DNA from: Cladocopium goreaui | Lineage: Eukaryota; Sar; Dinophyceae; Suessiales; Symbiodiniaceae | Assembly: GCA_947184155.2 (NCBI GenBank) | Contig: CAMXCT020001116.1 | Location: 1 to 64,000 of the forward strand | Direction of reading: 5' to 3' | Length of the DNA stretch: 64,000 nt | Shown here: positions 10,232 to 16,740 of the stretch, piece by piece | Layout of the letters: the number at the start of each line of letters is the position of its first letter | How positions within the stretch are numbered: position 1 is the stretch's first letter | Made by a program: the position numbers and the translations under genes | Notes under the pieces: model-generated | Database searches by the model: none | What the model saw: the letters and a program-made list of their open reading frames with translations, nothing else | What the model was told of the DNA's origin: nothing

Positions 10232-10636
10232 ATGCCCCCCAAGAAGGATTCACTTGAAAAAGTGAACAACAAGGGAAGGCAGGCCATGAGTGGCACTACT
10301 TCCCAAGCCAGGAGGCAGGCCAGGGAGGTTCTGCAATGGACTTCCCTGGCCATGGCAGACCCCCCTGCTACCTCCTCAGCTTCTCTGCAGGAGAAGGAAG
10401 AAGCCTTGAAAAAGGCATTGGCTTCTGTGGAGAAGCAGAAAGCTGAAGCTCTTGAAAAAGAGCATGAGGAGGAGGACGCCTTGAAAAAGGTTGAGCATGC
10501 CCTGGAGACCCATTCTGCCAGAGGGAAGAATGGGCCCAGGAGCAGGTCTCTGAGCAGGGCCCGCCTCACTCCCAGGGAGGAGGTGGCAAAGAAGGAAGCC
10601 CTCAGGGAGGGCCGCATGTCCACCTGGAGAGGCTGA
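10232..10636 (+). CDS. Ala/Glu/Lys-rich protein, upstream part of the HAD-like protein
   Basis: 134 codons from MPPKKDSLEK, the first ATG after a hairpin. A GTG in the same frame lies just upstream. The sequence is charged and probably helical (SLQEKEEALKKALASVEKQ), and hairpins give SLEKV, ALKKA, ALEKE and ALKKV. It runs out of frame near 10600, where the next frame (HLERLKEASDPSKRAASRG) takes over. I regard it as the N-terminal extension of the HAD-like domain that follows. Confidence 0.5.
   Translation: MPPKKDSLEKVNNKGRQAMSGTTSQARRQAREVLQWTSLAMADPPATSSASLQEKEEALKKALASVEKQKAEALEKEHEEEDALKKVEHALETHSARGKNGPRSRSLSRARLTPREEVAKKEALREGRMSTWRG
10249..10266 (+). repeat. Hairpin, 7 bp arms TTCACTT/AAGTGAA
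   Basis: TTCACTTGAAAAAGTGAA. The usual CC/GG pairs are replaced by CA/TG, and pairing extends to seven bases. A shorter sister copy is at 10218-10231. Confidence 0.92.
10448..10463 (+). repeat. Hairpin, 6 bp arms GCTCTT/AAGAGC
   Basis: GCTCTTGAAAAAGAGC. A T-A pair replaces the usual C-G next to CTT/AAG. It reads ALEKE in the frame at 10232-10636. Confidence 0.92.
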
Positions 10637-11172
10637 AGGAGGCCAGTGACCCCAGCAAAAGGGCAGCCTCCAGAGGTCCCTTGAAAAAGGGAAAGAACCA
10701 GAGCCAGGCATCCAGCTCCTTGAAAAAGGAGGCAGAGAAGCCATGTGTGGTGCTGGACTGGCACAATACCCTTGAAAAAGGGAACAAGATGCCAGAAGCC
10801 AGCCTGCAGGCTCTGGAGCAGCTGCTGACTGTTGTGGATGTCCACATCATCAGCTGGGTGGGATCTGAGGACAGGTTTGAAAAAACCATGGACCAAATCC
10901 CAAAGCTGCTGGGCTCCACCTTGAAAAAGGTGAAGTCCTACAGGTGCACCTATGCCTTCACTGGGCATGACTCCAAAGTGGACTGGGCATGCCACTTTGG
11001 AGCCCTGCGCATCATGGATGACAACCCAGAGGTCATCAATGAGGCCAACTCCTGGGGCCTCAAGGCCTACCAAATTGGTAGGGGGGGCTACTGGCAGCTT
11101 GCAGATGCAGTAGCTCAGTTCATGGTGGACCTGCCTGGTCTGAAGCCATGGACTGAGGAGGAAGAGCCTTGA
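10621..11172 (+). CDS. HAD-like phosphatase-fold protein with altered catalytic motif
   Basis: The frame is open through HLERLKEASDPSKRAASRG and continues to EEEEP-stop. Motif I is CVVLDWHNTLE: the first HAD aspartate is present, but the second (DxD) is His. A motif II-like segment is VDVHIISWVGSE; motifs III/IV are seen as a Lys-rich stretch (LKKVKSYRCTYAFTGHDSK) and then ALRIMDDNPEVINEANSWG. The order and spacing fit a small HAD domain of about 130 residues. Because the acid/base Asp is replaced, hydrolase activity may be reduced or lost. No ATG opens this frame before residue KM at 10789, so it depends on the frame at 10232. The stop lies inside a hairpin. Confidence 0.62.
   Translation, partial: HLERLKEASDPSKRAASRGPLKKGKNQSQASSSLKKEAEKPCVVLDWHNTLEKGNKMPEASLQALEQLLTVVDVHIISWVGSEDRFEKTMDQIPKLLGSTLKKVKSYRCTYAFTGHDSKVDWACHFGALRIMDDNPEVINEANSWGLKAYQIGRGGYWQLADAVAQFMVDLPGLKPWTEEEEP
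10677..10692 (+). repeat. Hairpin, 6 bp arms TCCCTT/AAGGGA
   Basis: TCCCTTGAAAAAGGGA. It reads PLKKG. A second 6 bp copy with arms CTCCTT/AAGGAG follows at 10716-10731. Confidence 0.9.
10874..10887 (+). repeat. Hairpin variant GGTTT/AAACC
   Basis: GGTTTGAAAAAACC keeps the GAAA loop and perfect pairing, although two inner pairs differ from the consensus. The same variant occurs near 10145 and 10187. It shows that the paired arm, not a fixed sequence, is what is kept. Confidence 0.85.
10917..10932 (+). repeat. Hairpin, 6 bp arms CACCTT/AAGGTG
   Basis: CACCTTGAAAAAGGTG within the HAD-like frame, reading TLKKV between the middle and last motifs. Confidence 0.9.
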
Positions 11173-11265
11173 AAAAGGCATCCTCCCCCCCCCTTGAAAA
11201 AGGGGCCAAACAAACATGATGCACAAAAGCCTTGAAAAAGGCTCAAAAACCCTTGAAAAAGGGTT
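11166..11265 (+). terminator. Four tandem hairpins at the end of the HAD-like frame
   Basis: Within 100 bases: GCCTTGAAAAAGGC (11166-11179, containing the stop TGA), CCCCTTGAAAAAGGGG (11190-11205), AGCCTTGAAAAAGGCT (11228-11243) and AACCCTTGAAAAAGGGTT (11248-11265, 7 bp arms). Every arm is perfectly paired with different outer bases. The position right after a coding end suggests a role in 3' processing or termination, but this is inference; eukaryotic genes do not normally use such hairpins. Confidence 0.5.
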
Positions 11266-11719
11266 AATTAATTTGCATGCATGTTTCACCTAGTGTGTTG
11301 GCCACCCCCCCAATGAAAAAACAAAGTAGTATAAATCAACTAACCAAAGTGTTCTAAATTGTTTAAATGGTTCATTGTTGTTTCTGTTGACATGGGGGGG
11401 TGGCCAATTTTTGCACAGCAGAGACCTGCCTGGCCAACATGGCCAGGCAAATATATGGTGAAAAAAACAGTTAAATAAATATGATTATATATATATATAT
11501 TTATTTAATTAATACAGTAAATATAATGTAAGTATTTAAATTTATTTATTTAGATTTTTGAAACTATATTTATTTATATTTTTTGAATATATATTTTTAA
11601 AAAAACTATATAATTATATATAGTTTCAAATATTTTTCTTAAAGTATTTAGTTATATTTTTTGAATATATTACAGAACAAATATATAAAGAAAGTTATTT
11701 AATAATTAAGAACTATAAT

Positions 11720-11746
11720 AAGGGTTTAGGGTTTTAGGGTTCAGGG
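11720..11746 (+). repeat. Short TTTAGGG-like interstitial telomeric motif
   Basis: AGGGTTTAGGGTTTTAGGG followed by TTCAGGG: three to four degenerate TTTAGGG units. TTTAGGG is the telomere repeat reported for dinoflagellates and plants. The run is short enough to be chance in AT-rich DNA. Confidence 0.45.
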
Positions 11747-11825
11747 ATAAGAATACCTTTTAAAGTAAACATACATGTATATATCTATATTTGTTTTAAA
11801 AAAAACTATCTTTCAATAAAAAAAA

Positions 11826-12330
11826 ATGAACTCCACAGTTGAAGTTTTTTTTTTGAAAGGGCCTACCTTCACTGAACTCTCCAGTTCAAATTTCTGTTGG
11901 AAGGACCCAAATTCACTCAACTCCCCAGTTTTTTTTGAAAGGACCCAACTTCACTTCACTGAACTCCCCAGTTGAAGTTTTTTTTTGGAAGGACTTCACT
12001 TCACTGAACTCCCCAGTTCAAAATTTCATTTGGAAGTACTTCACTTCACTGAACTCCCCAGTTGAAGTTTTTTTGGAAGTACTTCACTTCACTGAACTCC
12101 CCAGTTGAAGTTTTTTTGGAATGATTTCACTTCACTGAACTCCCCAGTTGAAGTTTTTTTGGAATGATTTCACTTTACTGAACTCCCCAGTTGAAGTTTT
12201 TTTGGAATGATTTCACTCAACTGAACTCCCCAGTTTAAAGTTTTATTTGGAAGGGCTCCACTCCACTAAACTCCCCAGCTCAATTTTTTTGGAAGGACTT
12301 CACTCCACTGAACTCTCCAGTTCAAGTTTT
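11826..12330. repeat. AACTCCCCAGTTGAAG minisatellite
   Basis: About eleven copies of a unit of roughly 40-50 bp: CACTGAACTCCCCAGTTGAA, then a T-run, then TTGGAAGGACTTCACTT. AACT-CCCC-AGTT in each unit is itself a 4 bp hairpin, with variants such as CCACAG and CTCCAG in the loop. Confidence 0.9.
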
Positions 12331-12483
12331 GTTTAGACAGTTTCAAGACCAATGGCCTTTCAGATTGATAGTTTTTATTTTTTGAGAACACAGTTCAAAA
12401 ATTCAAACTCTGTCTTCTCCCTTTATGAATGAACTTCTCTTGGATGAATTATTTTATTTAAACATTTTTTTATTAAAAAAAAA

Positions 12484-12620
12484 CACAAAAAATGAAAAGT
12501 GATGAAAAGTGATGAAAAGTGATTAAAAGTGATGAAAAGTGATGAAATCATCACTTTTCATCACTTTTCATCACTTTTCATCACTTTTCATCACTTTTCA
12601 TCACTTTTCATTTTTTGTGA
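12484..12620. repeat. Long palindrome built from a 10 bp tandem repeat
   Basis: The left arm is CACAAAAAATGAAAAGTGATG followed by GATGAAAAGT units (five, one mutated to GATTAAAAGT). The right arm is six TCACTTTTCA units followed by TTTTTTGTG. The arms are complementary over about 60 bases each, including the non-repetitive CACAAAAAAT tips, with the centre at GATGAAATCATC near 12545. Confidence 0.92.
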
Positions 12621-13341
12621 TTTTTGGATTCCAAATAGTTTTGGTTGTCAAAAAAAATGAAATTTGAATGATTTCTTTGGTAATAAAAATATTCCCTAAA
12701 ACATTTTTCTTGATAATAAACATAAAAGTTTTTGGAAATAAATTGTTTTGAAATATATATATATAAATATATTTTTTAAAAACCATGAAACAAATTCACA
12801 AAAACACAAATATATATATAAGAATTATAAAACATATTTTGTGAAAATATATGATATTGTTTTTTATTGTTTTGTTTTGTAAATAAATTGAAAAATAAAA
12901 TATACAATTATACAATTATTATTGAAAAATATTATATATTAGAGGTATTAAACAATGTGAAAATTTAGAATATGGTTTACTTATTGTTTTGGTTTGTAAA
13001 TTAATTGAAAAATAAAATATAAAATTATATATTCAATCAAACATGAATATGCCCTCTGAAAATTATTATTTTAATGTATATTTTTTTTGATTTTCAAAAT
13101 ATTTTTTAATTAAAAAATTTGGCATGAATATGTAAAATGTATTTGGGAACAAAATATGAAAACACCGACACAAATCTATGAAATAGATATAACATAAAAA
13201 TGAAACATTAAAACAAAATGAAATCTTAAATGATTATAAAAACATAGATTATATAAATTGTTCCACAAAACCGATATACATGTCTGCCTCTGTAGCTGTT
13301 TTGGATTTGTCAGTTGTAGTTTCAGTAGCAAACCTTATAGG

Positions 13342-14484
13342 ATGAAGAGGCCAGCTATGGCAATGAAAGCCTTGAAAAAGGTCAAGCAGAAAGGATCCTT
13401 GAAAAAGGACCAGGAAGGATCCTTGGAAAAGGACCAGACACTGAATAAGGGCAACTTGAAAAAGTTGGGGGAGCTCAGCCTGAAGGATAAAATCCTGAAG
13501 GCAGCTGAAGAGCACCCAGATAATGAGGAGACCCAAGCCCTGGTGCTTCAGGAATCCATGTCACCTGTTGACAAAAGCAATGCATGGAACCAGCACCAAG
13601 TCCACTTGAAAAAGAAGGGCAATGAATCCTTGAAAAAGGAGTTCGATGAGATGGACAAGAAGGGCAAGGGGCTGAGCACTGCTTTGTTCTTGCTGAAGAA
13701 GAACAAAAGCTTGTTTGCCAGTGTCTCCAAGGGTGTCAGCCAGGAAGTCTCCTTGAAAAAGAGAGAGAAATGGCTGACCCAGAAGGAAGTGGATGCCAAG
13801 TGGACTGATCAGGAACTTGAAGTCCACTTGGCATCAGGTCGGCTGATCTACAGAGAAGCTGGCCACAACGTCTGGGAATACCAGGACACCCAGGACATTG
13901 AGAAGACTGTTGCAGGTAAGAGGTCCCTGCAATACCAGTTTGGGCAGGAGTATGAGCTGGAGGAAGGGGATGAGGCAGAGTGGTGCAAAATGTTGGAAAA
14001 GGATTTGCACAGCATTTTGCTGGGAGGCCTTGAAAAAGGCAAAGGCTCTGCCAAGGGCTCTGGCCTTGAGAAAGGCAAAGGCAAAGGTAAAGCCAGGGCC
14101 AAGCCCAAGCCCCAGCCCCTTGAGGATGCTGATGAGGAGCCTATGGACCTGGCAACTGCCTTGAAAAAGGCAAAGAAGACCAGGGACATGCTCACCAGCA
14201 CCTCCAGCAACTTTGAGGAAGCCTTGAAAAAGGTGGAAAAGAGCCCTTACCTGAGCAAGCAGTCCTTCAAGGACAAGCAAGGTGTTCTGGATGGCCTCCA
14301 TGAAATGGCGAAGAAAACAAAAAAACTCCTTGAAAAAGGAGAAAAGAACAAAGTGGAGGTTCTGAAGGAGCACATCCTGGAGGCATGTGCTTGCATGAAG
14401 GATGCCAAGGAGGAAGCCAAAGAGCTTGTACAGATTAGCTTTAAAGCTGTGAGCAAGGCTGCTTCCTCCAAGGCCAAGAAATGA
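13342..14484 (+). CDS. Lys-rich protein MKRPAMAMK with LKK/LEKG repeats, unknown function
   Basis: 380 residues, an uninterrupted frame from ATG (MKRPAMAMKALKKV) to a TGA that touches the next hairpin. The central part looks ordered (LSLKDKILKAAEEHPDNEE, VDKSNAWNQHQVHLKK, KWLTQKEVDAKWTDQELE, LIYREAGHNVWEYQDTQD). The rest is Lys/Gly-rich, with hairpin-encoded LKK and LEKG blocks. The C-terminal third is probably a long helix (LLEKGEKNKVEVLKEHILEA, CACMKDAKEEAKELV). No transposase or nucleic-acid-binding motif is visible, although the charge would suit DNA or RNA binding. It is the best preserved frame of the block. Confidence 0.7.
   Translation: MKRPAMAMKALKKVKQKGSLKKDQEGSLEKDQTLNKGNLKKLGELSLKDKILKAAEEHPDNEETQALVLQESMSPVDKSNAWNQHQVHLKKKGNESLKKEFDEMDKKGKGLSTALFLLKKNKSLFASVSKGVSQEVSLKKREKWLTQKEVDAKWTDQELEVHLASGRLIYREAGHNVWEYQDTQDIEKTVAGKRSLQYQFGQEYELEEGDEAEWCKMLEKDLHSILLGGLEKGKGSAKGSGLEKGKGKGKARAKPKPQPLEDADEEPMDLATALKKAKKTRDMLTSTSSNFEEALKKVEKSPYLSKQSFKDKQGVLDGLHEMAKKTKKLLEKGEKNKVEVLKEHILEACACMKDAKEEAKELVQISFKAVSKAASSKAKK
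13452..13467 (+). repeat. Hairpin, 6 bp arms CAACTT/AAGTTG
   Basis: CAACTTGAAAAAGTTG: A-T in place of C-G, with further paired bases. It reads NLKKL. Confidence 0.92.
14326..14341 (+). repeat. Hairpin, 6 bp arms CTCCTT/AAGGAG
   Basis: CTCCTTGAAAAAGGAG in the LEKG frame of the coding region at 13342-14484. Confidence 0.9.
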
Positions 14485-14550
14485 TCCTTGAAAAAGGATC
14501 TAAGTCCTGGGACACCTTGAAAAAGGTATCTACATCCTTGAAAAAGGTTA
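14483..14550 (+). terminator. Three hairpins immediately after the stop codon
   Basis: GATCCTTGAAAAAGGATC (14483-14500, 7 bp arms) starts inside the stop codon of the upstream frame. ACCTTGAAAAAGGT (14514-14527) and TCCTTGAAAAAGGT (about 14535-14548) follow. The arrangement resembles 11166-11265. A function in transcript ends is possible but not shown. Confidence 0.5.
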
Positions 14551-14852
14551 ATTCAGCCTGTAGAATAGCTGTGCTTTTGAAGCTTGTGGAAAAGCTGGTT
14601 TTTGAAAGGCAGTGAAAATCTGTCGATCATGAATCTACCATATGAGGCAAAGAAAAAAGTTGGAAGCTGCCCTGCATGAGTGGGGGTTAAGGCCACAGGG
14701 AAGCATTGCATGTCAGTGGTAGCTTTGCTTTGGCTCAAATAGTAGAGAAAAAATAGGAAATATTGTTTTTCACCCCTGCACCTTGAAAAAGGTTTGTCAT
14801 ACACCCCTTGAAAAAGGAGCTTTGACACACCCCTTGAAAAAGGAGGTTTGCA
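14551..14852 (+). other. Spacer with three hairpins upstream of the next frame
   Basis: No reading frame on the plus strand. Three hairpin copies lie at 14780-14846 (ACCTTGAAAAAGGT, then two CCCCTTGAAAAAGGA), the last about ten bases before the ATG at 14853. Confidence 0.7.
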
Positions 14853-15185
14853 ATGGCCAAGAGACTCAGGGGCTTTCACCTTGAAAAAGCCTTGCAAGTC
14901 CCAAAGAAGGTGCCTAAAAAGACAGTTGGTAGTGCATTGGCTACTGCTTTACTGTCTTTGTGGTGCCATGGCAAAGTGTCAGGTACCACCATGAGGTGGC
15001 TGGCTGAGAGTGCACTTCTGGATGGGGCACAGCATGATGAGCTTGTCAAAATTGCAAAATGTGGTTCCCATGGGCTTCACCCTGGCAACATACACAGGGA
15101 TCTCATGGCAACCTTTTGCAAAGGCTTGGACATGCCAACCCCCTTTGAACTTGAAAAAGTTCCATGTAAAAACTCAAGACCTTGA
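14853..15185 (+). pseudogene. N-terminal fragment of a broken large protein
   Basis: 110 codons from MAKRLRGFHLEKALQ. It has ordered sequence (GSALATALLSLWCHGKVS, MRWLAESALLDGAQHDELV, GNIHRDLMATFCKGLDMP). It ends RP-stop, where the stop is the TGA inside a hairpin at 15179-15192; the protein clearly goes on in another frame from the same hairpin. Confidence 0.6.
15147..15162 (+). repeat. Hairpin, 6 bp arms GAACTT/AAGTTC
   Basis: GAACTTGAAAAAGTTC, reading ELEKV. Confidence 0.92.
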
Positions 15186-15949
15186 AAAAGGATGAAGACA
15201 CAGCTGCCATGCTGCTGCCTCACCAGATGTTTGCCAAGCTTTTCACCTATAATGCCTTTGAAGTTATTTTCCCACCTGAAAAAGTGGAATCCTTTTGGAA
15301 CCAAGCCCTTGAAAAAGGTGATGGCAGGTTCAAAAACTACCCAGCCCTGGAGGGCAGGATGTGGAAAAAAACTACACTACCTCTGTTCTTGCATGGAGGT
15401 GGTGTAGAATACCAGACTAGAGATAGTCTGATGATCTACTCTTGGGGGAGCCTGTTGCAACAAATGTCAAGCTTGTCTTCACATTTTTACATTGCATCCT
15501 TCCCCAAGAGCTGCACTGTGCCAGAGACATGGGACACCATGCAAGAATGGATCTGTTGGTCATTTGCAGCAATGCAAAATGGCTACCATCCATCTCATGA
15601 TCCCTGGGCAAAACCTTTGAAAAAAGATTCCCCTTTTTTCCTTGAGAAAGGAAAACCTCTGGCAAAAGGACTGAAGGGTGTCTTTTGGTCCATACAGGGG
15701 GACCATGAGCTTTTCTCAAACTCCCTGAAGTTACCACATTGGGCCAGCAAGGGCCCCTGTTGGGAATGCTCTTGCAGCAAAACCTTTGAAAAAGGGAAAA
15801 GCATGTGGTACAAAACCCTTGAAAAAGGGAAGCAAGGCTGGAAAGTTTCATCCCATGAGGAGTGCTTGAAAAAGCCTAAACGCACACATGCTTTGTTCTC
15901 TGGGGTGATTCCAGGCTTGAGCACCAAAATGGTGAGCGGTGAGGGGTGA
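15182..15949 (+). pseudogene. Middle fragment of the broken large protein
   Basis: The frame opens within the hairpin that ends the previous one and has no ATG of its own at the join. Features: MLLPHQMFAKLFTYNAFEV, PLFLHGGGVEYQTRDSLMIY, SWGSLLQQMSSLSSHF, and a Cys pair in KGPCWECSCSKTFEKG. It ends KMVSGEG-stop. Similar HGxGV...SLMxxSWGSLL proteins are, from memory, common anonymous proteins of symbiodinian genomes; their function is unknown to me. Confidence 0.6.
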
Positions 15950-16706
15950 TTGCCTCCACATTTTGTTTTGCAAAGGTGTGCTGGGCCACCTTCTGGGATC
16001 TATCATTCACTATTTTCTTTATTATTATGATGGTGTTGGTGTTGCCCAGAAAGTGCCCCCTGAAAAGAGGCTAGGTACAATTTTTGAAGCTGTACAGAAA
16101 GAGTATGTCTTGAAAAAGATATCTCAAAGGGTGACAAACCTTCGACTCAGCATGGTTTGCAACCCCAAAGAGCCTCATAAGACCTTTGCTCAATTAGATT
16201 TGAAAGGCTCAGAAACCAAATGGTTTCTCCAAGCTTTTGCCCCAGTTCTGGCAGAGATTGTGTCTCTTGAAAAAGAGCATGAAGCAGCCATGCTGGATGC
16301 TGTGAATGACATGGCAGCTCTCATTCATTTGTTTGATGAAGCTGATGTCTTCTTGACAAATGATGAGTGGCTACAGGCCATGGAGCTGGGAGACAGCTTT
16401 TCCACCCAGTACAGCCATCTCTCAGGCTGGGCCCTTGAAAAAGGGAGAACCTTGTTTAACATTGTGATGAAACATCACACATTCCAACACTTGCTTGAGA
16501 ATGCAAAGTTTTTAAATCCAAAAACCCACTGGACATTTAGTTCAGAGGATTTTGTTGGAAAAATGAGCATTCTCACAGCAAGTGTTAGTCCTGGGGTTAG
16601 CTCCACAAGGTTGAGCCTTAAGGTAGCTCCTAAATACAGGATCTTGTTTCACTTCTTGCTGACCAGAGAAGGGATGCAGGAAGCTGGTATGAACATTGAT
16701 CCTTGA
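15939..16706 (+). pseudogene. C-terminal fragment of the broken large protein
   Basis: It overlaps the previous frame by a few codons in a third frame. Sequence: LLGSIIHYFLYYYDGVGVAQ, TKWFLQAFAPVLAEIVSLEK, MAALIHLFDEADVFLTNDEW, LFNIVMKHHTFQHLLENAKF. It ends MNIDP-stop, with the stop provided by the hairpin at 16700-16713. With the two preceding pieces it makes one protein of about 610 residues, broken twice. No catalytic motif is recognised. Confidence 0.6.
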
Positions 16707-16740
16707 AAAAGGACACAGCTACATGAGTGGATGAGGATGC

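Larger units (their letters stand above)
11266..13341. other. AT-rich spacer inside the hairpin block
   Basis: No reading frame of note and no hairpin core. It holds A/T-rich DNA, a short TTTAGGG-like run, an AACTCCCCAGTT minisatellite and a long palindrome, each listed separately. Confidence 0.8.
8275..16713 (+). repeat. Family of short GAAA-loop hairpins with covarying arms
   Basis: About sixty copies counted by eye of a constant core TTGAAAAA (TT + GAAA loop + AA) flanked by complementary arms of 4-7 bases. The pair next to CTT/AAG is C-G in most copies, A-T at 10218, 10249, 13452 and 15147, T-A at 10448, 16108 and 16264, and G-C at 15863. At 10874 and near 10145 the inner C-G is itself T-A (GGTTTGAAAAAACC). 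Outer pairs also vary together, for example CACCTT/AAGGTG at 8852 and AGCCTT/AAGGCT at 11228. GAAA is a GNRA tetraloop at RNA level. I found no copy outside this block. Some copies are imperfect on one side (8811, 8959, 9301). Confidence 0.93.
8030..16720 (+). mobile_element. Hairpin-studded multi-ORF block, possible mobile element
   Basis: An 8.7 kb block with all its reading frames on the plus strand and with every copy of the TTGAAAAAG hairpin in the window. The same 409 bp repeat family abuts both ends (7712-8029 and from about 16730), as if the block had inserted into, or carried, that repeat. The frames are rich in Lys and Leu and interrupted by frameshifts. I recognise no reverse transcriptase, DDE transposase or Helitron motif, so calling it mobile is inference from position and composition. 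It could instead be a degraded gene cluster embedded in repeats. Confidence 0.5.

Noticed and set aside
15932-15975. A 44 bp intron (GTGAGC..TTGCAAAG) joining the second and third pieces of the broken protein
   Set aside because: Splicing there would not give the frame of the third piece; a frameshift explains it better.
8275-16713. Hairpin array as a CRISPR or bacterial intrinsic terminator series
   Set aside because: No constant repeat with variable spacers of fixed length, no cas-like gene, no T-run after the hairpins, and a eukaryotic setting.
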